NCBI GenBank assembly: GCA_002696735.1
Contig: NZSL01000010.1
Location: 265,571 to 329,570, forward strand
DNA from: Methylophaga sp.
Lineage (GTDB): Bacteria; Pseudomonadota; Gammaproteobacteria; Nitrosococcales; Methylophagaceae
Reading direction: 5' to 3'
DNA length: 64,000 bases
The notes below the pieces were generated by a model. It saw only the letters and a program-made list of their open reading frames with translations. It did no database searches and had not been told where the DNA came from. A program made the position numbers and the translations under genes. This document shows, one piece after another, positions 9,812-18,616 of this stretch (position 1 is its first letter; every line of letters begins with the position of its first letter).

Positions 9812-9846
9812 ATTTTTACTTAACTCTCTTCTCTGGCCACGCGTTA

Positions 9847-11196
9847 TCAGTTTGATTCAGCCCCTGCATGAATATTGGGTTCTAATTGGCCATATTGATC
9901 AAGTTTGTTATATAAAGTCTTAACGGTAATGCCAAGCTGCTTGGCTGCCTTGGTTTTATTTTGCTGACAGGCTTCTAATGTCGACAGAATCAGGCTTTTT
10001 TCAGCATCTTTAATCGAAGTACCGGGCCCGATATCATTTTCTATTGCAGAGTGGCCGTTGCCAAAATCAGGTAGATCATCAACGGTTATTACATCTTCTG
10101 CCAATATATGCGCCCGTTCAACACAATGTTTAAGCTCTCTGACATTTCCCGGCCAACTATATTGAGCAAAAATATCCAGTACATCATCGGAAAATACTTT
10201 GCCTGAATTTGTCGCTTCATTTCGGTAAGCGAGGAAATGTTTGGCCAGCTCAATGACATCATTGTCCCGCTGCCGTAACGGAGGAAGTTTGATGGGAAAA
10301 TGTGCCAGACGAAAATAGAGATCCTCACGCAGAAAACCGGCTTCAATCGCTTCTTCTGGTTCACGATTGGTCGCGGCAATAATCCTTACTTTGGATTGCC
10401 GCACCACATCACTTCCTACTCGACGAAACTCACCACTTTCCAATACTCTCAGCAGTTTACTTTGTAATGCCAGAGGCATCTCAGTGATTTCATCCAGTAA
10501 TAACGTGCCGTTGCCGCCTTGTTCAAAAAAGCCGATATGTTGGTTTACTGCCCCGGTAAACGCACCTTTCTCATGACCAAATAATTCGCTTTCAATAAGA
10601 TCTGCAGCCAACGCCGCACAATTGACTGAAACCATCGGTTCGTTAGCTCTTTCACTTTGTTCATGAATTGTTCTGGCAGCAACTTCTTTACCACAGCCAC
10701 TTTCGCCTATCAGAAATACACTGGCATCTGTCTGGCTGACACGTCGTATCAAACGATAAAGCTTATGCATAGCAGCAGAGGAGCCCAGAAGCGAGCCATA
10801 TTGATCAAGTGTGGAGGTAAGTGTGGCAGTCTGACGGTTTTTTTTCAGCTGTTTGAATTCTGTAGCAAATTCCTGGGCCACTTCAATGAGGGGGGTGAAG
10901 TCGCTCATCTGTCGAAAATGATAAGCCCCCCCTTTACTCATCATTAAGTCCAACCATTTATTGGGTAAACCGTCACTTAATAAAATCCAGTCAGCAGTAG
11001 TTTGCAAAGGATGTGTTTCGAATAATTTATAGTCAGACTCAGTGGCTTTTTGGGGGGCATAGATAACCAAATCTGCTTGATAATCTTGCTCACTCAAGTC
11101 TGCAACCTGAACTAAACTAAAGTTACAGGCAGAAAGCAGTTTGCTCAATTTCGCTGATAAGATTTCATCAGTTGTGATTAACAGTAATTTTGGCAT
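9847..11196 (-). CDS. Sigma-54-dependent transcriptional activator with degenerate receiver domain
   Basis: This is an NtrC-family activator of 449 residues. The N-terminal 110 residues look like a response-regulator fold, but the usual phospho-acceptor aspartate after the third strand is missing (DLVIYAPQ, alanine near residue 47). The central AAA+ domain carries Walker A GESGCGKE (164-171), the sigma-54 contact loop GAFTGA (211-216) and Walker B LLLDEI. The C-terminus has a Fis-type helix-turn-helix (about 400-440). The architecture indicates ATP-driven opening of sigma-54 promoters. No histidine kinase is adjacent, so control may be through expression level or a partner protein. Its target is unknown. 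Confidence 0.88.
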   Translation of the reverse strand: MPKLLLITTDEILSAKLSKLLSACNFSLVQVADLSEQDYQADLVIYAPQKATESDYKLFETHPLQTTADWILLSDGLPNKWLDLMMSKGGAYHFRQMSDFTPLIEVAQEFATEFKQLKKNRQTATLTSTLDQYGSLLGSSAAMHKLYRLIRRVSQTDASVFLIGESGCGKEVAARTIHEQSERANEPMVSVNCAALAADLIESELFGHEKGAFTGAVNQHIGFFEQGGNGTLLLDEITEMPLALQSKLLRVLESGEFRRVGSDVVRQSKVRIIAATNREPEEAIEAGFLREDLYFRLAHFPIKLPPLRQRDNDVIELAKHFLAYRNEATNSGKVFSDDVLDIFAQYSWPGNVRELKHCVERAHILAEDVITVDDLPDFGNGHSAIENDIGPGTSIKDAEKSLILSTLEACQQNKTKAAKQLGITVKTLYNKLDQYGQLEPNIHAGAESN

Positions 11197-11268
11197 AAGA
11201 CCCGTTTTTAAATAATAATTAAATTCGAGTCTAACATGCGGATTTTATAGATTTCTTAACATAGATAA

Positions 11269-11297
11269 AGAGGTTGAAACTTAATGTTTCAACCTCT
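11269..11297 (-). terminator. Intrinsic terminator after the 153-aa four-helix protein gene
   Basis: A perfect 12-bp inverted repeat (AGAGGTTGAAAC and GTTTCAACCTCT) has a five-base loop. It lies about 20 bases past the stop at 11318 and has T-rich sequence on both sides. Confidence 0.75.
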
Positions 11298-11317
11298 TTT
11301 ATGGAATAGCTGATTAG

Positions 11318-11779
11318 TCAACCTATGCGGCGATGATGTCGTTTATCACTTTTTAATCTTAGCAAACGATCCTGACTTAATTGTATATTCGCCAGATGGC
11401 CTGCAAGATAAGATGACATTTGCCGATCGTGCATTCTTCTTACATAAATTTTAAAAATTTCCAATGAATGCATTTCCATTGATTCCAAATCAGCAAGACA
11501 ATCTTTATCAATTACATCCTCACATGTTCCATATGCAACTTTGTAGATTGCCCGCATTGTTAACGCTAACTCACTATTGGAAGGCTGAGTATCCTTGAGC
11601 CCGGCAAAACGCTTGTTAATATCGTCAACAATTTCAGCCCGTACCAGAGCCATTTCACGCAACAACATTCTTATTTCACTGCTGACCACTTTCCTTGCGG
11701 TCATATCGTAGAAGTTGCGTCCATCTGCACAGATACTCTTCAACTCCTGAATAAGTTGCTGATCTCTGTTATTCAACAT
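11318..11779 (-). CDS. Predicted four-helix (DUF2383/ferritin-like) protein
   Basis: This 153-residue, wholly helical, soluble protein has no signal peptide. The N-terminal pattern (LIQELKSICADGRNFYDMTARKV) resembles the DUF2383 or PA2169-type four-helix family, whose members are ferritin-like and often stress-linked. I am not certain of the family. It starts seven bases after the stop of the BON-domain gene and is probably co-transcribed with it. A strong terminator follows. Function is unknown. Confidence 0.55.
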   Translation of the reverse strand: MLNNRDQQLIQELKSICADGRNFYDMTARKVVSSEIRMLLREMALVRAEIVDDINKRFAGLKDTQPSNSELALTMRAIYKVAYGTCEDVIDKDCLADLESMEMHSLEIFKIYVRRMHDRQMSSYLAGHLANIQLSQDRLLRLKSDKRHHRRIG

Positions 11780-11786
11780 GTGACAT

Positions 11787-12347
11787 TCAGTTTGTTACAA
11801 CGAGTTCATCTTTGACTTCAACAACCTTGTCATAACCTTTCGCCATTTCGACCGCCAGATCTTTTTCGGCCTCATTTTTCACGTTACCTTTCAATGTGAC
11901 AACGCCATTGTCGGTTGAGACTTCAATGGCAGTGGCTTCAAGCTCATCATGAGCAGCAAGCTCCATCTTAAGTCCGGCAGTTACAGTCATATCATGCCAT
12001 GCACGGCTAAAAGATTTATCATCGTTGTTATCTTCATTACGATAGTTTTTATCTACCGTCAGGTTATTTTTAACCTCAGAGATACCTTCAATATTTTTTG
12101 CAATTTCACCAGCCAGCTCTTTTTGCGTCTGGTTGTTCACTTCACCACTTAAAACTGCAACCCCACTTTCAATATCCGTATCAATTTTAAAATTATTCAG
12201 TTCGGTGTTCAGCAATAATGATGTTTCTAATTTGCCATCCAGCCAAGCATCATTAGCCTCACCTTGCCAGTCATTTGCTAGCACAGGGGTAGTAACTAAG
12301 GTAGCTGCGGTCAAAATTGCTAAATGGTTCATTTTAATTTTCATCAT
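11787..12347 (-). CDS. Periplasmic protein with two BON domains (OsmY-like)
   Basis: The 186-residue product has a signal peptide ending near VLAND. Two BON domains follow (about residues 45-100 and 118-185), each with the typical gly-val core (GVAVLSGEV and GVVTLKGNV). BON domains bind membranes, and OsmY-type proteins act as envelope stress factors or chaperones. AGGAG precedes the first of two adjacent ATGs. The gene clusters with the four-helix protein gene, csbD and an OmpA-like lipoprotein gene, which suggests an envelope or general stress locus. Confidence 0.82.
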   Translation of the reverse strand: MMKIKMNHLAILTAATLVTTPVLANDWQGEANDAWLDGKLETSLLLNTELNNFKIDTDIESGVAVLSGEVNNQTQKELAGEIAKNIEGISEVKNNLTVDKNYRNEDNNDDKSFSRAWHDMTVTAGLKMELAAHDELEATAIEVSTDNGVVTLKGNVKNEAEKDLAVEMAKGYDKVVEVKDELVVTN

Positions 12348-12512
12348 TTATCTCCTAATTGATTTAATGTCACTCACTAAACAGGTGCTATAACCATGCC
12401 AAGTATATAAACCAAATAAATTCATGGGGTTACTCAACTCTCCCACTTTAAATACTTTAATAATCATGAATAAATTACAAGCTTTATCAGGAAAATATTC
12501 ATGTTTAACAAA

Positions 12513-12534
12513 AAAGACGCCTTTCGGCGTCTTT
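12513..12534 (-). terminator. Intrinsic terminator after csbD
   Basis: A perfect nine-bp stem (AAAGACGCC and GGCGTCTTT) has a four-base loop. On the minus strand it is followed by a T run. It lies about 30 bases past the csbD stop. Confidence 0.85.
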
Positions 12535-12563
12535 GGAGCTAGTGGAATCCAGCAAAAAGCGTT

Positions 12564-12755
12564 CTATTTGGTAAGCGCTTCAACTTCCTTTTCTGCCTGA
12601 TCTTTTGCCAGGCCATATCGCTCCTGCAGGAGACCAACCAATTGCTGGGCATTACCTTTTGTTTGTTCAATTTCATCATCAGTTAAGTCACCCCAGCTTT
12701 CACGAAGCTTACCTTTAACTTGAGTCCATTTACCTTCTGCAATATCTGTATTCAT
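12564..12755 (-). CDS. CsbD-family stress protein
   Basis: This is a 63-residue soluble protein of the CsbD/YjbJ family. The whole length matches the family, with the pattern GKWTQVKGKLRESWGDLTDDE at the start and a run of KGNAQQLVGLLQERYG. Members are abundant under stress or in stationary phase in many bacteria, but the biochemical role is unknown. AAGGAG stands six bases before the ATG. The gene has its own terminator. Confidence 0.88.
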   Translation of the reverse strand: MNTDIAEGKWTQVKGKLRESWGDLTDDEIEQTKGNAQQLVGLLQERYGLAKDQAEKEVEALTK

Positions 12756-12824
12756 TTTTTTCTCCTTGTTGCTCTAAAAAATCTGATACCTAGGGCTTGT
12801 TGCTCTTTATTTATTACCAAAGGC

Positions 12825-12881
12825 TTTTGCTGAAATAAACTTTAAATAATTGCAATAAAGCTCAATGCAGTTTCAGCAAAA
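12825..12881. repeat. Inverted repeat in the csbD/ompA intergenic region
   Basis: The 392-base gap between csbD and the OmpA-like gene holds no open frame. It is AT-rich and contains a perfect 11-bp inverted repeat (TTTTGCTGAAA at 12825-12835 and TTTCAGCAAAA at 12871-12881) separated by 35 bases, upstream of csbD. It could be a regulator site pair or a hairpin. The rest of the gap shows only the ompA terminator near its end. Confidence 0.4.
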
Positions 12882-13098
12882 ATATCAGTCACAAGGAATA
12901 TTACAGAAATCATGCCAAGATGATATGTATCTGTTTTCCATATTAAATCTGGAAATTTTAAAAATAAAGATGCACTAAACCGTGGTAGAAATAACATGGT
13001 GAAATGTAAAATTTTCAACGCTTCAGCGTTTTAAAACGAATCATTTAGTTGCAACTCAAAGTACCTTCTTTACCACTTCACTCAAAACAGCAGACACA

Positions 13099-13124
13099 AA
13101 AAAGGCCCGGTTAAGGGCCTTTTT
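13099..13124 (-). terminator. Intrinsic terminator after the OmpA-like gene
   Basis: A ten-bp stem (AAAAAGGCCC and GGGCCTTTTT) has a six-base loop and reads as hairpin plus T run on the minus strand. It lies 24 bases past the stop at 13148. Confidence 0.85.
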
Positions 13125-13147
13125 CATTTCAACTAAAGTTCTAGTTA

Positions 13148-13993
13148 TTATGGGTTAACAACAAAATCAACACGACGGTTAAGAGCACGACCTGCATCAG
13201 TTTCATTGTTAGCGATTGGATGATTTTCACCCATACCAACTGGAATCAGGTTGTTGCCATTAACACCTTTTGACGTGAGATAGTCAACCACTGACTCTGC
13301 ACGACGTTGTGATAAGTTTTGGTTATATGCTTCAGTACCAATACTATCTGTATGACCTTCAACACGTACTTCAACCACTTCATCACTGTTCAACAAAGCA
13401 TCTACTGCTTCATCAAGAGTTGATTGAGCTTCAGGAGTTAGTGTTGCTTTATCAAATTCAAAGTGAACGTCATTCAATGACAGAATGGTTTCACCGGCGA
13501 TTGGACATCCATCTTGGTCAACGATTACACCCTCTGGCGTATTTGGGCAAAGATCTTTGTAATCCGCTACACCATCTCTGTCTGAATCAATTGGGCAACC
13601 AACATCATCAACTGTTACACCAGCTGGTGTGTTAGCACACATATCGATACCATCGACAACACCATCATTGTCTGAATCCATTGCACAACCATTGGCATCA
13701 AGCAATGCACCTGGAACTGGCTCATGCTCACACATCATTTTTTCTGCTGCTACTTCTTCTGCCTGGGCTTCATCAGTTGGGCAAAGTAATAATGCCAACA
13801 TTGCACCGACTGCAGCGCCACCTACAGCACCAGAGCCACCACTTGCCGCTGCACCGACTGCTGCGCCACCAACGGCACCGCCAAGAGCAGAACACAAAGT
13901 ATAATCTTGATACGCACGCTGGTTTGGACCTGCACAACCAGCCAGCAAACCAATCGTCAGCAATGCTGCCGTTAATTTAACTGTAATATTCAT
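13148..13993 (-). CDS. OmpA-family peptidoglycan-binding lipoprotein
   Basis: The product has 281 residues. A lipoprotein signal with lipobox LLAGC lies near residue 19. A glycine-alanine zipper (about residues 32-70) is followed by calcium-binding thrombospondin-type-3 repeats with DSDNDGV/DSDRDGV motifs (about 95-165). The C-terminal OmpA domain contains the peptidoglycan-binding signature VEGHTDSIGTEAYNQNLSQRRA. The design suggests an outer-membrane lipoprotein that tethers the cell wall. The ATG at 13993 was chosen because AAAGGA precedes it and the signal sequence begins there; the frame is open to 14056. The 172 bases upstream hold no gene and should contain the promoter. Confidence 0.88.
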   Translation of the reverse strand: MNITVKLTAALLTIGLLAGCAGPNQRAYQDYTLCSALGGAVGGAAVGAAASGGSGAVGGAAVGAMLALLLCPTDEAQAEEVAAEKMMCEHEPVPGALLDANGCAMDSDNDGVVDGIDMCANTPAGVTVDDVGCPIDSDRDGVADYKDLCPNTPEGVIVDQDGCPIAGETILSLNDVHFEFDKATLTPEAQSTLDEAVDALLNSDEVVEVRVEGHTDSIGTEAYNQNLSQRRAESVVDYLTSKGVNGNNLIPVGMGENHPIANNETDAGRALNRRVDFVVNP

Positions 13994-14165
13994 AGTTTTA
14001 GTTCCTTTAGATTTATTGCTTAGTTGGTAATCGTTTCTTGATATCTTGGCTGACACGGTGGTTAATCCATGTGTTCAGATTCAGATATCATAATAATACG
14101 ATTTACATTTGGAGTGTAACATATTAAAAAAAAGGCATATTTAATCTTAGTTATGTCCCTGAAAA

Positions 14166-15311
14166 TTAAAAGCGGCTATCCATTGGGTCGCTTTCCATTT
14201 CTAGGGATAAAGCTTGGGCACCAGCGTCCACAGGGAGTTCACCAGTTTCCGAGCCTAACTTGATCATCAACCTTACTTCATTACTTGAATCAGCATTTCG
14301 CAATGCGTCTTCATATGAGATTTCTCCAGCTTTATACAAATCATATAAAGACTGATCGAACGTTTGCATCCCCAATTCCCGAGAACGTTTCATAACATCC
14401 TTGATTTCCGCAACCTTACCCTTTTCGAGCAAATCTCCAATTAATGGCGTATTGAGCAGGACTTCAACTGCCACCGCCCGTCCTGAACCATCTTTTTTTG
14501 GAATCAGCCGTTGTGCCACAACAGCTTTAAGGTTGAGAGACAAATCAAGAAATAATTGCTGGTGCCGGTCTTCCGGAAAAAAGTTAATAACCCTTTCCAT
14601 CGCCTGATTGGCATTATTGGCGTGAAGGGTTGATAAACACAGGTGACCGGTTTCAGCAAATGAAATACCGTAATCCATAGTATCACGACTTCTGATTTCA
14701 CCAATCATAATGACATCTGGAGCCTGTCGCAATGAATTTTTCAATGCCACTTCGTAGGAGTCGGTATCCACCCCCACTTCTCGCTGCGTGACGACACATC
14801 CTGCGTGTTTATGATCAAATTCAATCGGGTCTTCAATCGTTAAAATGTGACCGGTACTGTTTTGATTACGATAACCAATCATCGCCGCCAGTGTGGTTGA
14901 CTTACCACTTCCGGTGGCCCCCACAAACATCACCAGGCCACGCTTGGTCATTGCAAGTTCTTTAATGATTTCAGGAACATGAAGTTCTTCAATGGTGGGG
15001 ATTTCCCCTTTTACCAGACGCAAGACCATAGCGATTCGACTGCGCTGATACAGTGCACTGACTCGAAAACGGCCGGCACCTTTGGTATCGATAGCGTAAT
15101 TACATTCCTTATCGCGTTCAAAAGTACGTTTTTGTTCATCGTTCATGGTGCTCAACACCAATTCACGGGCTTCTTCTTCAGTTAAAGGTTCCTGCGAAAG
15201 TGTTGCCATACGGCCATTTACTTTCAAGGTGGCTGGACGGCCTGAAGTAATAAAAATATCTGAGGCTTCGTGTTTTACCGCAGCTTTAAGAATAGTGACT
15301 ATTTCCATCAT
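14166..15311 (-). CDS. pilU: Type IV pilus retraction ATPase paralogue PilU
   Basis: This is a 381-residue secretion-type AAA ATPase of the PilT/PilU group. Visible motifs are Walker A GATGSGKSTT (about residues 130-140), an Asp box, Walker B MIGEIRSRDTM and His boxes (ETGHLCLSTLH). The sequence, the longer C-terminal tail and the position next to pilT identify it as PilU, which assists PilT in pilus retraction. AGGAG precedes two consecutive ATGs. It begins six bases after the pilT stop, so the two form an operon. Confidence 0.93.
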   Translation of the reverse strand: MMEIVTILKAAVKHEASDIFITSGRPATLKVNGRMATLSQEPLTEEEARELVLSTMNDEQKRTFERDKECNYAIDTKGAGRFRVSALYQRSRIAMVLRLVKGEIPTIEELHVPEIIKELAMTKRGLVMFVGATGSGKSTTLAAMIGYRNQNSTGHILTIEDPIEFDHKHAGCVVTQREVGVDTDSYEVALKNSLRQAPDVIMIGEIRSRDTMDYGISFAETGHLCLSTLHANNANQAMERVINFFPEDRHQQLFLDLSLNLKAVVAQRLIPKKDGSGRAVAVEVLLNTPLIGDLLEKGKVAEIKDVMKRSRELGMQTFDQSLYDLYKAGEISYEDALRNADSSNEVRLMIKLGSETGELPVDAGAQALSLEMESDPMDSRF

Positions 15312-15317
15312 GATCTC

Positions 15318-16355
15318 CTAACGGAACAGATCCTTGTTCACGGCACGGGGTAATGCTTCATGCTTGGTAATTTGCTGACGACGTACCAAATCCTGTAAAC
15401 ACTGATCCAATGTCTGCATTCCTAAGGCACCACCTGTTTGAATTGAAGAATACATTTGCGGGACTTTATCTTCACGAATCAGATTACGGATAGCCGGCGT
15501 ACCAATCATAATTTCATGTGCCGCAATGCGCCCCCCTCCGACTTTCTTCAATAGCGTCTGGGAAATAACCGCACGTAAGGATTCTGACAACATGGAACGT
15601 ACCATATCCTTTTCCGCCGCCGGAAACACATCAATAATACGGTCTATGGTTTTTGCCGCTGATGAGGTATGCAGGGTGCCAAATACCAGGTGACCGGTTT
15701 CCGCGGCAGTCAGTGCCAGACGAATGGTTTCCAGATCACGTAATTCCCCGACCAGAATTATGTCAGGATCTTCCCGCAAAGCACTGCGTAATGCCTCACT
15801 GAAGCCATGGGTGTCACGATGCACTTCACGTTGATTGATTAGACATTTCTTACTGCGGTGTACAAATTCAATCGGGTCTTCAATGGTTAGTATATGTTCG
15901 TTATCTTTTTCATTACGATAATTAATCATTGCAGCCAACGTGGTCGACTTACCGGAACCAGTCGGTCCAGTGACCAGCACAATACCGCGATTATTGTCGG
16001 AAATCTGTTTGAAAATCTCGGGGGCACCCAATTCTTCCAGTGTCAGCACCGTTGAAGGTATGGTCCGGAAAACCGCGGCTGCCCCCCGGTTCTGATTAAA
16101 CACATTGACCCGGAAACGCGCCAGATTGGGAATCTCAAACGAAAAGTCTGCCTCCAGAAACTCTTCAAAATCCTTACGCTGACGGTCATTCATGATGTCA
16201 TATATCATGGCATGCACTTCTTTGTGTTCCATAGCAGGCAAATTGATGCGTTTTATATCGCCATCAACCCGAATCATTGGCGGCTCACCAGAAGAGATGT
16301 GCAAATCGGATGCATTGTTTTTTGCACTAAAGGTCAGCAATTCAGTAATATCCAT
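15318..16355 (-). CDS. pilT: Type IV pilus twitching motility ATPase PilT
   Basis: PilT powers depolymerisation of type IV pili from the cytoplasm. The 345-residue product has an N-terminal PAS-like domain, Walker A GPTGSGKST (about 130-138), the Asp box ILTIEDPIEF, Walker B ILVGELRD and the AIRNLIRE motif near residue 270 that is important for retraction. The start is the ATG at 16355, with AAGGA six bases upstream. The ATG at 16361 directly abuts that sequence and is unlikely. No other pilus genes are in the window. Confidence 0.95.
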   Translation of the reverse strand: MDITELLTFSAKNNASDLHISSGEPPMIRVDGDIKRINLPAMEHKEVHAMIYDIMNDRQRKDFEEFLEADFSFEIPNLARFRVNVFNQNRGAAAVFRTIPSTVLTLEELGAPEIFKQISDNNRGIVLVTGPTGSGKSTTLAAMINYRNEKDNEHILTIEDPIEFVHRSKKCLINQREVHRDTHGFSEALRSALREDPDIILVGELRDLETIRLALTAAETGHLVFGTLHTSSAAKTIDRIIDVFPAAEKDMVRSMLSESLRAVISQTLLKKVGGGRIAAHEIMIGTPAIRNLIREDKVPQMYSSIQTGGALGMQTLDQCLQDLVRRQQITKHEALPRAVNKDLFR

Positions 16356-16446
16356 GCACATTCCTTAATTCGATAATGATGGCTACATGTCGATGACAAC
16401 ATAGCGAATACTGTTAAAGGTAGCGCGCTCCAGACTGGCTTGCAAC

Positions 16447-17145
16447 ATGACAAATTCAAAAACACGTCTGCAATCTGTGATGAACTTCATCAAATTGGCA
16501 GAACAACAGGCTAATCGCTCCCCAGGCTCAGTGAAATTGCTTGCTGTAAGCAAAACCTGGCCGGCATCCCGGCTACGTGAGCTAGCTGAAGCAGGACAGA
16601 TACGCTTTGGTGAAAACTACCTGCAGGAAGCCTTACAAAAAATCGCAGAATTAGCAGATTTACAACTGGAATGGCATTTTATCGGCCCAGTTCAATCCAA
16701 CAAAACCCGTGACATTGCTGCCAACTTTGATTGGGTCGAGAGTGTGGACAGGCTTAAAATTGCGCAACGGTTATCTGACCAGCGACCTACTGAAAAACCG
16801 CCTTTGAATATTTGTCTGCAAGTCAATATTGATGATGAAGCCAGCAAGGCAGGTGTTCATGCCGACGGTTTAATGGAACTCGCTGCTGCAGTAAGCCAAC
16901 TGAAAAATATTCGGTTGCGGGGTTTAATGATCATTCCGGCAATTGCAGAAACGGTTGAACAACAGCTCGATGCCTTTGCCCGGGCGCAGCAACTTTTTTC
17001 TCAACTTAAAACCAACCACGCTACCGTTGATACTTTATCAATGGGGATGTCAGCTGATATGCAGCCAGCTATCTCGCAAGGCAGCACCATGGTCCGGATT
17101 GGGACGGCGCTGTTTGGTGAGAGACATACACCCAATAAACAATAA
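16447..17145 (+). CDS. yggS: PLP homeostasis protein YggS (PLPBP)
   Basis: This is a 232-residue alanine-racemase-fold protein that binds pyridoxal phosphate and buffers the PLP and amino-acid pools; it has no proven enzyme activity. K36 in LLAVSK is the PLP lysine. Other family motifs are FGENYLQE, WHFIGPVQSNK and the C-terminal phosphate loop GSTMVRIGTALFG. It lies divergent from pilT and 48 bases upstream of proC, in the conserved order pilT-yggS-proC-yggT. Confidence 0.94.
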   Translation: MTNSKTRLQSVMNFIKLAEQQANRSPGSVKLLAVSKTWPASRLRELAEAGQIRFGENYLQEALQKIAELADLQLEWHFIGPVQSNKTRDIAANFDWVESVDRLKIAQRLSDQRPTEKPPLNICLQVNIDDEASKAGVHADGLMELAAAVSQLKNIRLRGLMIIPAIAETVEQQLDAFARAQQLFSQLKTNHATVDTLSMGMSADMQPAISQGSTMVRIGTALFGERHTPNKQ

Positions 17146-17193
17146 CCAGTACACTACAGTGTTGAAGAGTCCGTCCCAATGGAGAAAGTTTAA

Positions 17194-18027
17194 ATGATAC
17201 CTTGCAAGCTCGCCTTTATCGGCGGTGGAAATATGGCGCGCAGTTTAATTGGTGGCTTAATCGCCAATGGCATGTCAGCTGAAGATATCCACGTTGCTGA
17301 TAAAAATGCCGCAACACTTGAGTCACTTAACCGTCAATATCCTGTGCAGACGTTTACCAGCAACCAACATGCTATCGAAGGTGCTGATGTCATTATTATT
17401 GCTGTCAAACCTCAGCAACTGCAAGAGGTTGTTAAAGCGCTTCATTCTTCCTGGCAAGAAAAGCAATTACTGATTTCAATTGCCGCCGGCATCCGTATTG
17501 AAGATATTAGCCGTTGGCTGGATAAACCACAGGCTGCGATTGTGCGTGCAATGCCCAATACGCCAGCGTTGGTGGAAGCCGGCGCTACCGCGCTGTTTGC
17601 AAATGAATATGTTAGCCACCAGCAGCATGAATTGGCGGAATCCATCTTGCGTGCCTGTGGTTTGGCAATCTGGCTGAAAGAAGAAAAACACATGGATGCT
17701 GTTACTGCCGTTTCCGGCAGCGGCCCGGCCTATTTCTTTCTGGTGATGGAAGCGATGGAAAATGCGGCTATTGAACTTGGCTTACCGCAGGAAACCGCGC
17801 GACTGTTATGTTTGGAAACCGCATTCGGAGCCGCTAAAATGGCCCTTGAAAGTGGCGAATCTGCCAGCACTTTGCGTAAACAGGTCACCTCTCCCGGCGG
17901 CACGACTGAAAGAGCTATTCATGAACTGGAAGATGGTGGTTTACATGGCTTATTTGAAAACGCATTAGTGGCGGCGGCTTTGCGCGCAAGAGAGCTGGCC
18001 AATGAACTGGGACAAGACCATGCCTAA
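17194..18027 (+). CDS. proC: Pyrroline-5-carboxylate reductase
   Basis: ProC catalyses the last step of proline synthesis, NAD(P)H-dependent reduction of pyrroline-5-carboxylate. The 277-residue protein has an N-terminal Rossmann motif (FIGGGNMARSLIGG) and the C-terminal dimerisation signature (VSGSGPAYFF, then SPGGTTERAI). GGAGA stands upstream of the ATG. The stop overlaps the start of yggT by eight bases, which points to translational coupling. Confidence 0.95.
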   Translation: MIPCKLAFIGGGNMARSLIGGLIANGMSAEDIHVADKNAATLESLNRQYPVQTFTSNQHAIEGADVIIIAVKPQQLQEVVKALHSSWQEKQLLISIAAGIRIEDISRWLDKPQAAIVRAMPNTPALVEAGATALFANEYVSHQQHELAESILRACGLAIWLKEEKHMDAVTAVSGSGPAYFFLVMEAMENAAIELGLPQETARLLCLETAFGAAKMALESGESASTLRKQVTSPGGTTERAIHELEDGGLHGLFENALVAAALRARELANELGQDHA

Positions 18028-18595
18028 TAGCTATTTTTCAAATCCATTGATGTTTCTGATTGAAACACTTTTTCAGCTTTATATGTATATCGTTGCCATA
18101 CGGTTATTGTTACCGCTGATAAGGACTTCATTTACCCATCCTTTGATTCAGACCATTATCCGAATTACCGAGCCACTTTGTGCTCCGTTACGCAGTTTTA
18201 TGCCTAGCACTCGAAAATTTGATTCTGCCGTTTTGCTGCTATTGATTCTGGTCACTTTAGTCAAACTGACGTTGCTACTGAGTCTGGCTGGGGCATGGCC
18301 CGCCCTTATTGGCCTGGTTCTACTGACGGCTGCAGAATTATTTTCCCTGTTTATCAGCCTGTTTACAGTGACGATTATTATCGAAGTACTGCTTAGCTGG
18401 CTGGCTCCTCAAGGATATAATCCGGTCGCCAGTCTGATTCAGGCAATAAATGCCCCTTTGCTGGATCCAGTACGTAAAAGAATGCCGTTAATGGGTGGCA
18501 TTGATTTATCGCCATTAGTCGTCATATTAGGGCTGCAGGTTCTGTCGATGCTGGTGATGCCTTTACTGCTCGGTTCAGCGTACCCCCAGTATTAA
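18020..18595 (+). CDS. yggT: YggT-family membrane protein
   Basis: This is a 191-residue integral membrane protein with two YGGT domains, each with paired hydrophobic helices and the motif RLLLPLI...P or LLSWLAPQGYNP. Members occur next to proC in many bacteria; roles in osmotic or potassium stress have been suggested but are not settled. The ATG at 18020 (GGGA upstream) lies inside the last codons of proC; a longer frame from 18002 lacks a good ribosome site. Confidence 0.88.
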   Translation: MPNSYFSNPLMFLIETLFQLYMYIVAIRLLLPLIRTSFTHPLIQTIIRITEPLCAPLRSFMPSTRKFDSAVLLLLILVTLVKLTLLLSLAGAWPALIGLVLLTAAELFSLFISLFTVTIIIEVLLSWLAPQGYNPVASLIQAINAPLLDPVRKRMPLMGGIDLSPLVVILGLQVLSMLVMPLLLGSAYPQY

Positions 18596-18616
18596 TTTTA
18601 TAGGACACAGTACATT

